Below are positions 31,789-40,568 of a stretch of 64,000 nucleotides of DNA, one piece after another. Within the stretch, counting starts at the first letter, position 1. Each line of letters opens with the position of its first letter. The position numbers and the translations under genes were made by a program. The notes below the pieces were generated by a model that saw only the letters and a program-made list of their open reading frames with translations, did no database searches and was not told the DNA's origin. Source of the stretch: Candidatus Peribacteraceae bacterium (lineage in GTDB: Bacteria; Patescibacteriota; Gracilibacteria; Peribacterales; Peribacteraceae); the NCBI GenBank assembly GCA_018061945.1, contig JAGOTD010000003.1:63498-127497 (forward strand), given 5' to 3'.

Positions 31789-31798
31789 AGGAACGGGA

Positions 31799-32326
31799 TT
31801 ATAGCTGAATAGTCGTCTTCGTGCATTCCTGGTGCACGCTTTTCTCCCATAGCGACCGAATCGATTGATTAAAAACCGGATGCATATCTGCTGAATGAAG
31901 CTCTATCAACGGCTCCAGCACAAACCGTCTCTCATCCATTCTGAGGTGTGGGATGTAGACTGCTTGATCTTGAGGGTCATTCTTTTTCTTGGCTTCCATC
32001 CACAAAATCCGATCAGGTACGATTTGGTCACCAGCCAGCAACAGATCCAGATCGATCGTGCGCGGGCCGAAACGGTGAGGAGGGGATTTATGAAGCTGCT
32101 GTTCGATGAGTCGTAATTGATCGAGAATTGTGTGCGCTGATTCCTCAGTTTCAATGATCGCAACCGCATTCAGGAAAACTGACTGATCGGTTCGTTCTAC
32201 TGGCGCCGATTCATACACGCTTGAAAGACGGATCGTTGGCCATTGCTTTCTGAGCAGATCAGCCGCTGCTTTCAGATTCGCCTGCGGGTCAATATTCGAG
32301 CCAAGGCCGATTGCAATCTGCGTCAT
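31799..32326 (-). CDS. folK: 6-hydroxymethyl-7,8-dihydropterin pyrophosphokinase
   Basis: A 175-residue folate enzyme that transfers pyrophosphate from ATP to hydroxymethyldihydropterin. Marks: [15 protein letters not shown] at the start, [31 protein letters not shown] with the two Asp metal ligands, and [16 protein letters not shown]. The ATG overlaps the folB stop by four bases. Followed by folE. Confidence 0.96.
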   Translation of the reverse strand: MTQIAIGLGSNIDPQANLKAAADLLRKQWPTIRLSSVYESAPVERTDQSVFLNAVAIIETEESAHTILDQLRLIEQQLHKSPPHRFGPRTIDLDLLLAGDQIVPDRILWMEAKKKNDPQDQAVYIPHLRMDERRFVLEPLIELHSADMHPVFNQSIRSLWEKSVHQECTKTTIQL

Positions 32327-32664
32327 GGCCGCGTAATGGAACAGCTCACAGATGCCACACCTGGAATGGGGAATTTTTCGATAGTCACTGTGACGGACTT
32401 TATCATTGCATGAGTCAGAACGCTCTTGGCAATATCGGCAGCCAGTCGCTCAATTGTCAGGCGCTCTGTTTGAGCGAGTGTAAGAATGTCGTGTGCAATA
32501 TCGGCGTAATTCACACTATCGGCAATATCATCGGACACGCAAACGCGCCCCAGATCCATATGCATGGTAACCGAGGCGAGTACGCGTTGAGGATGTGCTC
32601 TCTCCTCGGCTGGAACACCGATACGGGTCCAAATTTCGATAGAGTGGAGGGAGAGAGAATCCAT
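32323..32664 (-). CDS. folB: dihydroneopterin aldolase
   Basis: A 113-residue aldolase that makes hydroxymethyldihydropterin, the folK substrate. Typical strands: IEIWTRIGVPAEERAHPQRV with the catalytic-pocket Glu, DDIADSVNYADIAHDI and LTIERLAADIAKSVL ending in VTVTIEKFPIPG. It starts three bases after the secD stop and overlaps folK by four bases, so translation is coupled. Dihydropteroate synthase is not in the window. Confidence 0.94.
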   Translation of the reverse strand: MDSLSLHSIEIWTRIGVPAEERAHPQRVLASVTMHMDLGRVCVSDDIADSVNYADIAHDILTLAQTERLTIERLAADIAKSVLTHAMIKSVTVTIEKFPIPGVASVSCSITRP

Positions 32665-32667
32665 TGA

Positions 32668-35112
32668 TTATGATTGATGATGCCCGCGCACTTCTTCAGT
32701 CTTTATGCCAAACAAGTGATGGCGCTCTGCAAAGGCCGACATGGCAATTTGGCGACAGAGCCAGCGACTGACAATAATCGATGTAAACAGTGAGAGGAAG
32801 AGACCGATTGCGAGCGTAATGGCAAAGCCGCGGATAATGCTCGTACCGATGACAAACAGAATCGCGCAGGTAATAAGAGTCGACATGTTTCCATCGCGTA
32901 CGCTTGGCCAAGCGCGCTTGAAGCCGCTATCGACCGCTGTCTTGAGTGATTTTCCTTTGCGTAGTTCTTCTTTGATACGTTCAAAGGCAAGCACGTTCGC
33001 ATCGACTGCCATACCCATACTCAGAATCATGCCGGCGATACCGGCAAGAGTAAGAACAACGTATTGATTCGAGATAAGAAGAATTGGCAGTTTCGTCGAA
33101 GCGATAAGAAGCAAGACGTAGAAGAGCAAAGCAATTGCTGCCATGACCCCGAGCAGACGATAGATGCTGATCATAAACAGACAGAGGAGTGCCAAGCCTA
33201 CCATCGCGGCGATAATTGACTGGTGCAGGGCGCTGGTGCCAAGCGTTGCTTCTACGGTGGATTGTCCAGCGAGGTAAATTGGTGCGGGAATGGCTCCGGT
33301 ATTCAAATCTTGCGCAAGCTTGCGCGCTTCCTCAAAATCGCGGCTGCCGGTAATGACGGCTGTTCCACCGACGATTTCTGTCTGTACATTCGGTGCAGAC
33401 ACCAGGTCGCCGCCCACGAAGATGGCAATGCGCTTACCGATGTTTGCCTTTGTCAGCTGCTGGAAGAGTTTGGCGCCTTCTTCATCAAATTGAATCTGGA
33501 CCATTGGCACGTTCGTCACCTGATCGGTTGTAACCGCAGCCGAGCGGAAGCGCTGGCCGTTGAGTGCTGTGTCGCGCCAGCCGGTTGGTTCGAGCGAGAG
33601 CGAGAGAATGCGCACAACCATCTGGTCTTCGACGGACGTTACTTTCTTGTCATCAATCTGCTTCTTCCAGCCGTCGACTGTCGATTTGGCATTGAGACCT
33701 TTGGTTGCGAGGAGTTCGTACGTTGCTGTCGTCGGAGACATACGCTGTACATCATCGGCGCGGATGATGTGGAAACCGAACGATGTTTCGACGACGTCAG
33801 AAATCTGTCCTTTTTTTGTGAGAGCAAGCGCTGCAGTGGCAAATGCTGGAGCGGGCATTGTGCCCTTGCGTAGTACTCCCAAGCTACCACCTTGCGCTTT
33901 GGATGTTGCATCGGATTCGGTTTTTGCGAGAGTAGTGAAATCCTCACCGGCATTCAGACGTTTCTTAAGAGCTTCGGCGCGGGCTTTGGCTTCTTCTTTG
34001 CTGCGAGTAACAGTTGCAGCAGCTTGTGGTGCGCCCTTGAAAGCTACCAGAATATGACTCGTTGGCATTTCCGGTTCGCCATCTATGCGACCGCGTAGAT
34101 TGAGCAGGCCAAATTCGCTGCTGCCAAGATCGACTGTTGCCAGCGAGCCGATGGTGCCGGCGGTGAGAACTTTCTGTACGTTTGCTGGCAGGGTACTGAT
34201 ATCGACAGCATTTTTTTGCGAGAGAACAGAGCCCGATAACTTCTTGGCCAAGAGAGGCATTGCTTCGGATGCGTCGGTAATTTCTCGTTCTGTTGGCTTC
34301 TTGTCTTCCAGAACTTGAGCGTAGTAAATACCTTTCAATTCCTTTACTTCTGGCTGGCCTTGCGCATTTTGCACAACGCTTTGCACCGAACCTTCGACGC
34401 GGAAAATCGGTTCACCTTTTTTCTTTGTCCAGAGTGGTTTTAAGATAGGTGGAAGCTGATTTTCGTAGACAGGAGTGGAATCTGTGTAGGTAACGGCAAG
34501 TTCCGAGCTCAAATCCTGACCGATTGTTTGCAGGCTGCCGGTAGTTGTTTTGAGCAATGCGTCGATACGCGCAGCTTTCTCGCGCACACCTTTTACGTAA
34601 TCATCAGACGGACCGCTGAATTCTTCTTTGAACTCCAGCTGGATCGTTTTGCCGACAGTTGCAATACAGCGATTTACATCGATGACACCCGGACATTCGA
34701 CCAGTAAGTGTTTTTCGCTGCCAAAATATGATGGTGTAATCGTCGCTTCGCTCACTCCCAGCGAATTCACGCGGCGTTCCAATACAGCACGAATGGCTTC
34801 GACCAGATTGCTGTGTTGCTCCTGGATACTCTGTAGCTCTACCTGCTTGCGTAAGACATCTTCGTCTTTTTTCTGGGCTTTGAGAGTGGCGATTTCGTCC
34901 TGCACTTTCTTTTCGCGTGCGTTGATTTCGTCTTCGGAAATACGGAAATCTAGTTGTGTGCCACCGGCAAGATCCAGTCCCAAATGCAGGCCTGGTTTTA
35001 AGAAACCTGGCAAACCTGCCTTATAGGTATCGGGGATCGCGATAATCAGACAGAGAACTGCGACGATAATCGTCACAACGGGCCAAATAGAAGAACGAGA
35101 CTTTGAAGCCAT
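32668..35112 (-). CDS. secD: SecD translocase subunit with embedded parvulin domain
   Basis: An 814-residue membrane protein that with SecF uses the proton gradient to help export. The SecD frame is clear: helix 1 (9-30), HLGLDLAGGTQLDF, VLERRVNSLGVSEATI, the head part RIAIFVGGDLVSAPNVQTEI, then five helices with LTLAGIAGMILSMGMAVDANVLAFERIKEELRKG. Inserted in the outside P1 domain, at about residues 350-456, is a full parvulin (PpiC) prolyl isomerase domain: TSHILV, GEDFTTLAKTESD, GGSLGVL, VVETSFGFHII. This explains the length (usual 400-600). Gene follows a SecD-like lipoprotein and precedes folB. No secF in view. Confidence 0.93.
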   Translation of the reverse strand: MASKSRSSIWPVVTIIVAVLCLIIAIPDTYKAGLPGFLKPGLHLGLDLAGGTQLDFRISEDEINAREKKVQDEIATLKAQKKDEDVLRKQVELQSIQEQHSNLVEAIRAVLERRVNSLGVSEATITPSYFGSEKHLLVECPGVIDVNRCIATVGKTIQLEFKEEFSGPSDDYVKGVREKAARIDALLKTTTGSLQTIGQDLSSELAVTYTDSTPVYENQLPPILKPLWTKKKGEPIFRVEGSVQSVVQNAQGQPEVKELKGIYYAQVLEDKKPTEREITDASEAMPLLAKKLSGSVLSQKNAVDISTLPANVQKVLTAGTIGSLATVDLGSSEFGLLNLRGRIDGEPEMPTSHILVAFKGAPQAAATVTRSKEEAKARAEALKKRLNAGEDFTTLAKTESDATSKAQGGSLGVLRKGTMPAPAFATAALALTKKGQISDVVETSFGFHIIRADDVQRMSPTTATYELLATKGLNAKSTVDGWKKQIDDKKVTSVEDQMVVRILSLSLEPTGWRDTALNGQRFRSAAVTTDQVTNVPMVQIQFDEEGAKLFQQLTKANIGKRIAIFVGGDLVSAPNVQTEIVGGTAVITGSRDFEEARKLAQDLNTGAIPAPIYLAGQSTVEATLGTSALHQSIIAAMVGLALLCLFMISIYRLLGVMAAIALLFYVLLLIASTKLPILLISNQYVVLTLAGIAGMILSMGMAVDANVLAFERIKEELRKGKSLKTAVDSGFKRAWPSVRDGNMSTLITCAILFVIGTSIIRGFAITLAIGLFLSLFTSIIVSRWLCRQIAMSAFAERHHLFGIKTEEVRGHHQS
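33745..34065 (-). other. parvulin-type domain inside SecD
   Basis: Codons for about residues 350-456 of SecD. The order SHILV, AEALKKRLNAGEDF, SDATSK, GGSLG, F-x5-AL, VVETSFGFHII is the rotamase signature. Confidence 0.8.
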
Positions 35113-35135
35113 GAGAGCGGACTAGAAGAGAATAA

Positions 35136-35873
35136 TTAAGATTGCGGAGTGAAGACGACATGCAGACCGACGTTCACATCATCGGCAAACACCTGCGCCA
35201 TTGCGGGCTTGGGGATACCGGTAATGATGACATGGGAATCCAGTTTGGTGCCTTGAGGAGTGAGAGCAGATACAAGTGCATTGCGTACGAAAATACCGAT
35301 ATTGAGCGAAGCCGGATTCGCGGCAGTTGGCGCTAACTTTGGCGTTGTTGGTGCGAGACGATTGTTGGTAGCCGCCAAATCGGTAAAGACCTTCTCAAAC
35401 TTCTTGCGACCTTCGGTTGTAAACACCAGTTCCACACCGATCTTGCCGGTTGCCTTATCACCGATCACCTGTATCCATTCGAAATCTTTATTGGTGATGT
35501 CACTCATTTTCCAGTTGCCGTCATTTGGATCATTCTGCTTGAAATCTGTAAGTGGTTTGATTTGCGTGCGAATATCGATGGAAAAAGGCGCCACAAGCAA
35601 TTCGTCGATAGATTTGGCAACCTTTTTATCGGGTACCGTGAGCGAAAGAGTGGCACCGCTTCCGTCGGGCACGGCTTTTGCCGTTCCTTTGGCATTGATA
35701 GCTGCCAGACGGCGGGTGGCTACACGCTCCGCTGCATTGATGAGCTCCATGCGATGCTGCTGTCCGGTTTCTGACAGGTCGATGGAGTACTTGATTGTTT
35801 TTGGTCCGCTTTTACACGATACCAAAAGCACGCAAGAAAGAGAGACCAGTGCGAAAGCTCGATTTTTCGTCAT
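35136..35873 (-). CDS. lipoprotein related to the SecD head domain
   Basis: A 245-residue exported lipoprotein (signal peptide, lipobox VLLVSC, Cys20). Its second half, GVELVFTTEGRKKFEKVF, LNIGIFVRNALVSALTPQG, VIITGIPKPAMAQVFADDV, follows the same order as the SecD P1-head text VQIQFDEEGAKLFQQL, RIAIFVGGDLVSA, AVITGSRDFEEARKLAQDL in the next gene. It has no membrane helices of its own beyond the signal. It therefore looks like a detached SecD periplasmic part, possibly working with the unusual SecD 23 bases downstream. TACACT lies eight bases before the ATG and probably starts the whole operon. Confidence 0.7.
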   Translation of the reverse strand: MTKNRAFALVSLSCVLLVSCKSGPKTIKYSIDLSETGQQHRMELINAAERVATRRLAAINAKGTAKAVPDGSGATLSLTVPDKKVAKSIDELLVAPFSIDIRTQIKPLTDFKQNDPNDGNWKMSDITNKDFEWIQVIGDKATGKIGVELVFTTEGRKKFEKVFTDLAATNNRLAPTTPKLAPTAANPASLNIGIFVRNALVSALTPQGTKLDSHVIITGIPKPAMAQVFADDVNVGLHVVFTPQS

Positions 35874-35887
35874 ACTGTGGCAGTGTA
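35874..35887 (-). promoter_or_regulatory. -10 element of the secD-fol operon
   Basis: Minus strand TACACT (35882-35887), eight bases before the ATG at 35873, within TATATATACACT. Confidence 0.6.
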
Positions 35888-35942
35888 TATATAGTTGAAA
35901 GCTGATGCAATAAGGGTTGGGCTGGGACGTAAAAATTGCTTC

Positions 35943-36030
35943 GCATTAAGAACGTAGAACACAGAACGATAGAACATAGGAAAATACTATTCAACGTTCT
36001 ACGTTCTCAGTTCTACATTCTTTTTTCTTG
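35943..36030. repeat. GAACGTAGAAC inverted repeat
   Basis: Left arm AGAACGTAGAACACAGAACG, right arm AACGTTCTACGTTCTCAGTT followed by a T run. Another word-type inverted repeat, at the 3' end of the nucleotidyltransferase gene on one side and upstream of the Sec operon on the other. Confidence 0.75.
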
Positions 36031-36987
36031 CAAAACCGTTTCTCTCCGCAGCATTTTTCTCGACAGATCCACGCCTTCCAGGTGACAATCTTCATCAATA
36101 ATACAATCTTCCAGTACGCAGTTATCAATCGTCGTATCCCCAAAGACAATACAATCGGTGAGTGTGCTACCTCGGATTGTTGTCTTAGGGCCGATGGCTA
36201 TACTTCCTTTGAGCTGGCTATCGGTATCAATTTTCGTATCTGGATGAATCACGTGTTTGGTGCCGACAACTGCTTTATGTGTTGCCAAGTAGGAGTCGAA
36301 TGAACCGATGTCGCTCCACAGCTCAGAGAAGAGAAAGCAGTCGACCGTCAGATTATTGCGTAAATACTCCTCAAAAATGCCTCCTATATTGTCGGGATGT
36401 TCTTTGGCGAAAGCGAGAAGGAGAGGGAATGTGCTTTTTGGCAGAATGTAACAGCCGGTTGAAACCCAGGTAGATTGCGGATTTTTCGGTTTTTCCTCAA
36501 ATGCTTTAATCGTCCGATTCGCATCAGCTGATGCATCGTTCACAATAACAGTACCAAACGACTTGGCGAGTTCGAGATCTTTGATGTCGTAGGCCGCAAG
36601 CAGGGGATTGCCGCGATACTGAGCGCAGAACTTCTGGAGATCAAAACTAATAAAGTTATCGCCGGCAATCAGCAGAATGTCATCATCAATAGTATTTTGA
36701 TTGATCCAAGCGGCAATAGCGCCCAGTGCGCCGAGCTTGTGATCGTCGTGGCCTGTATCTTCTATGAGTATTTCGATGTTCTTGCGATCCAGTGTTTTGG
36801 CCCATGCGCGCATGTCCTCGCCAAACAGGCCGTTGGTACTTACGGTAATTTTCATATCGGCCGGTACTTTCTCTACCAAGTGCGTAAGAAGCGGTTTACC
36901 AGCAAGCGGCAGCAGTGGCTTTGCACGCTTCTCGGTTAGTGGCCACAGACGAGTGGCGAATCCGCCAGCGAGAATAAAAGTTTGCAT
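36013..36987 (-). CDS. sugar-1-phosphate nucleotidyltransferase
   Basis: A 324-residue enzyme that activates a sugar phosphate with NTP. Signature FILAGGFATRLWPLTEKRAKPLLPLAGKP is at the N-terminus; AGDNFISFD carries the metal Asp; FEEKPKNPQ and WSDIGSFDSYL follow; the C-terminal 75 residues are a left-handed beta-helix with short hexapeptide turns. Substrate may be mannose or glucose phosphate; not resolved. TACACT lies seven bases before the ATG. The next gene on the strand is a fragment-like glycosylphosphotransferase. Confidence 0.88.
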   Translation of the reverse strand: MQTFILAGGFATRLWPLTEKRAKPLLPLAGKPLLTHLVEKVPADMKITVSTNGLFGEDMRAWAKTLDRKNIEILIEDTGHDDHKLGALGAIAAWINQNTIDDDILLIAGDNFISFDLQKFCAQYRGNPLLAAYDIKDLELAKSFGTVIVNDASADANRTIKAFEEKPKNPQSTWVSTGCYILPKSTFPLLLAFAKEHPDNIGGIFEEYLRNNLTVDCFLFSELWSDIGSFDSYLATHKAVVGTKHVIHPDTKIDTDSQLKGSIAIGPKTTIRGSTLTDCIVFGDTTIDNCVLEDCIIDEDCHLEGVDLSRKMLRRETVLQEKRM

Positions 36988-37000
36988 TGATCAGAGTGTA
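36988..37000 (-). promoter_or_regulatory. leaderless -10 element of the nucleotidyltransferase gene
   Basis: Minus strand extended -10 TGCTACACT, TACACT at 36995-37000, seven bases before ATG. Confidence 0.65.
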
Positions 37001-37027
37001 GCATGGAGATGTTATTCTTTTATCGAT

Positions 37028-37104
37028 AACGAATTACGAAGTACGAATCAAGAATTACGATACATGCTTTGCTCGTAATTCGTACTTCGTAATTCGCGCT
37101 TCGC
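37028..37104. repeat. ACGAATT/AATTCGT inverted repeat
   Basis: Left arm CGAATTACGAAGTACGAATC, right arm CTCGTAATTCGTACTTCGTA and continuation; the arms pair over about 20 bases. Confidence 0.8.
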
Positions 37105-37107
37105 TTC

Positions 37108-37878
37108 TCATCCGACCATAATCACCGACTGCCCCTCGATCTGATCGCTCTTCTCGTTCACTCCCACAATACCGAGCACCGATGGCAGCAGGAGATAGGT
37201 GAGTTTATGAGCCCGGCAGACACTCAGCAGATTGATTGTGTGTTCAATTTCTGCGCACTGCATCAGGTGCGTAATGCGCTTTTCTCTGATTATTTCTTCC
37301 AGTTTATGCAGGCGGCCGAGCACCGGCACGCCGGCTATTTCTTTGGCCGATGTTCCACGACTATCCAAAATAGCAACGGGCTTAAATACCGATTCGCGAT
37401 CATTGAGTAATTTGATAATACGCTCGGTATCGCGATTGATGCCGACAAGAAGGAGTGGATACGCTGGCGGATCTTTGCGCAGAACTTTGCGCTGCCAGAC
37501 ATCGAATGCCAGATGCCAGATAGTGGTGAGAACGACCGAAAAAATACCCGCGTAAATCAGGAGCAGGCGACTAAAGAAGGCATTGAAGATAAAGTAGTAC
37601 GCGAGCGTGAAAAACGACAGCGCCATGGTGGATGCAAACACGCTATGTAGTATATTTTTCTTGGAGCTTTGTACGCGAGTGAGGCGAAAAATACCGAGCA
37701 ATATCATGATGATGATCCACACAGGAATCGTGGCCAGTGCCGCTTGCAAGTAGCGATCGAGAGGAAAATCGGTGGAATTGAGCCTGCCTATACGTAGCAG
37801 ATAGGCGCAGACATATGCGGCTAGAAAAAGACATGCATCTGTTGCAAGCCACACGATGAGCATAATGATTCGGCGCAT
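37108..37878 (-). CDS. N-terminal half of a polyprenyl glycosylphosphotransferase (no catalytic domain)
   Basis: A 256-residue membrane protein: four hydrophobic helices (about 4-130) and a Rossmann-like domain (PLLLVGINRDTERIIKLL, VPVLGRLHKLEEIIREKRITHLM). This is the regulatory N-terminal part of WbaP/WcaJ-type enzymes that start lipid-linked glycans. The C-terminal catalytic domain is absent: the gene stops at EGQSVIMVG and a repeat follows at once. It is either a truncated remnant or a stand-alone regulator. The start is set by TATGCT six bases upstream. Confidence 0.75.
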   Translation of the reverse strand: MRRIIMLIVWLATDACLFLAAYVCAYLLRIGRLNSTDFPLDRYLQAALATIPVWIIIMILLGIFRLTRVQSSKKNILHSVFASTMALSFFTLAYYFIFNAFFSRLLLIYAGIFSVVLTTIWHLAFDVWQRKVLRKDPPAYPLLLVGINRDTERIIKLLNDRESVFKPVAILDSRGTSAKEIAGVPVLGRLHKLEEIIREKRITHLMQCAEIEHTINLLSVCRAHKLTYLLLPSVLGIVGVNEKSDQIEGQSVIMVG

Positions 37879-37890
37879 GAGGGGAGCATA
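37879..37890 (-). promoter_or_regulatory. leaderless -10 element
   Basis: Minus strand TATGCT (37885-37890), six bases, ATG at 37878. Confidence 0.55.
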
Positions 37891-37896
37891 CAGGAG

Positions 37897-38129
37897 GACT
37901 CAAAAGACTCAAAAGAATGGACTAAAGAGAAAGGACTCAGAAGACTCAAAAGACTCAAGAGAAAAGGACTCAGACGACTCAAAAGACTCAGAGGACTCAA
38001 AGGAATGAAGGCGTTATGTATTCGAAGCGATGGTCAAATTATTTCTTATTGATTTGAATAAATCAAAATCAACGATCCTTTGAGTCTTCTGAGTCCTCTG
38101 CTTCCTCTGAGTCCTTACGTCCGAGTCCT
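37897..38129. repeat. GACTCAAAAGA word repeat block
   Basis: About ten GACTCA-type words (AGGACTCAAAAGACTCAAAA and so on) at 37897-38009, then the opposite-strand words (CTTTGAGTCTTCTGAGTCCT) at 38076-38129. Together they can form a long hairpin. A second locus is 41056-41099. The right part overlaps the last bases before the metallopeptidase stop. Confidence 0.8.
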
Positions 38130-39005
38130 TTACTGGAGCCAGTTATACGGCAATTTCGTGACATCCCAGGCCAAATCCGTGCGCTTGTAGGTGCTGGTTG
38201 CGAGGACTGGCGAGGCTTGAAACACGTTCGCTGCGAGCCAATTGTATTTGGCGGCCAACGCGGGGTTACGCTGGGCCAAACGAGCGAATTCCTGTCTGTG
38301 AAAGGCGTAGAAGGCGAAGCTCTCACCAAAGTCTTCAAAAACATCTGTTTTTGCGTAACCGGAGACGAAATCGGCATCTCGGGTGCCTTTCTTCTTCTGA
38401 TTGGCGCTCGTCCAGCTGATCGCATAAAAGCTCACACTGGGGTCATTGGCGTAAATGGGCTGTTTTCCATCATAAAAGGCTGTTTTGCCGCTGTCTGGTG
38501 TGCCCACCAAAGCCGCTAGATCCACGATATGGCCACATTCATGGGTGACAAGTGCGCGCTTAATATCGGCGGATTCGTTGCCGGAAATCATCATAGTGCC
38601 GCCAGCGCCACTGAGGCCACGGGGGGCGTTTTTGGCGTAATTGACGTAAAAATTTGTAATGTTATCTCGGCAAAGCGCTGGAAGGGCCCTAAACGTCTTA
38701 TCGAGTAACAGGCGATCAGCCGGGCGAATATCCTCGTGGTCGACAATCGCCAAAAGAGGGCTTTTAGACGCGGCTAAATGATCGTTTACCGCTATCTGAG
38801 GCGTTGGTGCGATCTGCTCAGCAGTTTGTATATCGAGGGTCTGCGACACTCCTGCGACAGCCTGCGAAGCCTCTTTTTCCCTTGCCAGATGAGGCTGCGC
38901 TGTTACAATTCCGGCAACCGGAAGGCTTACAGAAAGTACTCCGATCCATGCGGTTATCAGTCCTACTTTTACCTGGCTGATGAGAGAGAAGACGTTCTTT
39001 CGCAT
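38130..39005 (-). CDS. secreted zinc metallopeptidase-like protein
   Basis: A 291-residue exported protein. An N-terminal signal or anchor (residues about 12-36, ending IVTAQ) is followed by a linker and a domain with VTHECGHIVDLAAL near residue 155, an HExxH zinc motif, and about 60 residues on DVFEDFGESFAFYAFHR, where a Glu could be the third ligand. It should act outside the cell, on protein or cell wall; substrate unknown. Divergent from the RlmD-like gene with 54 bases between. Confidence 0.72.
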   Translation of the reverse strand: MRKNVFSLISQVKVGLITAWIGVLSVSLPVAGIVTAQPHLAREKEASQAVAGVSQTLDIQTAEQIAPTPQIAVNDHLAASKSPLLAIVDHEDIRPADRLLLDKTFRALPALCRDNITNFYVNYAKNAPRGLSGAGGTMMISGNESADIKRALVTHECGHIVDLAALVGTPDSGKTAFYDGKQPIYANDPSVSFYAISWTSANQKKKGTRDADFVSGYAKTDVFEDFGESFAFYAFHRQEFARLAQRNPALAAKYNWLAANVFQASPVLATSTYKRTDLAWDVTKLPYNWLQ

Positions 39006-39059
39006 GGCGTTAAAAGGTGAAAAAAGGAAAGTGTTAATTTATACTATATAACTCATTTT

Positions 39060-40529
39060 ATGTCAAGTGTAGAACCAGGTTTGAAGACAGGTCAGCAGTG
39101 CACCGTCACAATCGAGAAGTTTGCTCATGGCGGAGCTGGCTTCGCGATGGTCGGTACGACACCTGTCTTCGTTACTGGCGCTATTCCTGGCCAAAAAGTG
39201 GCCATTGTCATCACCAAGCACAAAGAGAATTACGCCGAGGCCAAGGTGCAGAAAGTCATCATGAAATCGAAAGATGAAACGATGGCCAAATGCGTGCATT
39301 TTGGCACCTGTGGCGGCTGCGTGTGGCAGAACGTGCCCTACAACAAGCAGATCAAATATAAGGAAGATATTGTCCGCGAAACGCTCGAACATTTAACGCC
39401 CGTCGATCCTGCTATCCGCAAAACACTTGCTGGTCGCGTGCTTGGTATTGTTCCCAGTCCGCAGGTCTTTAACTATCGCAATAAGCTCGAACTGAGCTTC
39501 GGCTACGGCACTATGCGTCACGAAGACAAGCCGGCACCGGCGCCGGGTGCCAAAGGTCAGCGTATTTACTTTGATGAAAACCCGGGTCTGGGCTTTCATA
39601 TCGCAGGTGAATGGTCGACTATTTTGCCGATTACCGAATGTCATTTGTACGATGAGCAGCTGCCTGCGCTGCTTGCCGATGTGAACCGTTTCATGAAGGA
39701 AACGGGGCTTCCGGTCTATAATCCCAAAACGCATCGCGGTATGCTGCGCAATTTACTACTGCGTCGTGGCGTGCATACAAACGAGCATATGATTGCGTTT
39801 ATTGTGCAGGCTCGAAAGAAAGAATTGGAGCCGCTCTTTCAGAAATTCATGCGGTTTGCCGGACGTCCAAACCTTAAGTCACTCATGATTGTGGAGCACT
39901 TTGGCCTCAATGATAAGCCGGAGAATCCGAAAATTCACACGTTGGTCGGCGAGCCGTTTATTCGCGAACGGTTGTTCGACCTGACATTCGAAATCTCGCC
40001 GTTTTCGTTCTTTCAGACCAACACATTCGCAACCGAAAAACTCTACAGCGCCATCGCACAGGCGGCGGATTTGAATGGTCGCGATACCGTGCTTGACGCG
40101 TACTGCGGCATGGGAACAATCGGGCAATATTTGGCTCGTTTCTGCGAAAAAGTTGTGGGTATCGAATCGCATCCATCCGCCATAGAAGACGCACTCAAGA
40201 GTGCGGGGCAAAACCGTATCGGCAACATCAGTTTCTACAAAGGCCGCGCCGAACAAGTGCTGCATCAGCAGCTCAAGCCGGGAGGCAAATACAAGTTCAA
40301 TGTCATCGTTGTCGATCCACCGCGTGTCGGCTTGCATCCCCAAGCACTCGAGTCGATCATTACGCATCGGCCGGAGAAAATTGTGTATGTGTCGTGTAAT
40401 ACTGCCACGTTTGCGCGCGATCTGGGTACGCTCCTCAAAAGTGGCTATGAACTGCGTACGGTCCAGCCAGTCGATATGTTCCCGCACACGGCGCATATTG
40501 AGCTCGTTGCTTTGCTACAACGCAAGTAA
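39060..40529 (+). CDS. 23S rRNA (uracil-5-)-methyltransferase, RlmD/RumA family
   Basis: A 489-residue SAM-dependent RNA methyltransferase. A TRAM domain comes first (residues about 8-70), then an iron-sulfur Cys cluster KCVHFGTCGGCVWQ with a distant fourth Cys, the SAM motif LDAYCGMGTIGQYLA, VVDPPRVGLHPQ, and the catalytic Cys in YVSCNTATFARDL. RlmD, RlmC and TrmA are hard to separate by sequence. The last two codons and stop are one arm of a 38-base perfect palindrome. TATAAC lies seven bases before the ATG. Confidence 0.92.
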   Translation: MSSVEPGLKTGQQCTVTIEKFAHGGAGFAMVGTTPVFVTGAIPGQKVAIVITKHKENYAEAKVQKVIMKSKDETMAKCVHFGTCGGCVWQNVPYNKQIKYKEDIVRETLEHLTPVDPAIRKTLAGRVLGIVPSPQVFNYRNKLELSFGYGTMRHEDKPAPAPGAKGQRIYFDENPGLGFHIAGEWSTILPITECHLYDEQLPALLADVNRFMKETGLPVYNPKTHRGMLRNLLLRRGVHTNEHMIAFIVQARKKELEPLFQKFMRFAGRPNLKSLMIVEHFGLNDKPENPKIHTLVGEPFIRERLFDLTFEISPFSFFQTNTFATEKLYSAIAQAADLNGRDTVLDAYCGMGTIGQYLARFCEKVVGIESHPSAIEDALKSAGQNRIGNISFYKGRAEQVLHQQLKPGGKYKFNVIVVDPPRVGLHPQALESIITHRPEKIVYVSCNTATFARDLGTLLKSGYELRTVQPVDMFPHTAHIELVALLQRK

Positions 40530-40558
40530 AGGCACAAAATTTTGTGCCTTTACTTGCG
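40521..40558. terminator. 38-base perfect palindrome at the end of the RlmD-like gene
   Basis: CGCAAGTAAAGGCACAAAA followed directly by its exact reverse complement. The left arm contains the last two codons and the TAA. It lies 11 bases before the rlmH start. Its central AAAATTTT leaves no natural loop, so it may serve as a terminator or a protein site. Confidence 0.6.
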
Positions 40559-40568
40559 ATCTTGCCTT

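Noticed and set aside
37897..38129. GACTCA repeat block as a CRISPR or coding repeat
   Set aside because: Word spacing is irregular, the words recur on the opposite strand as a hairpin, and no frame is preserved.
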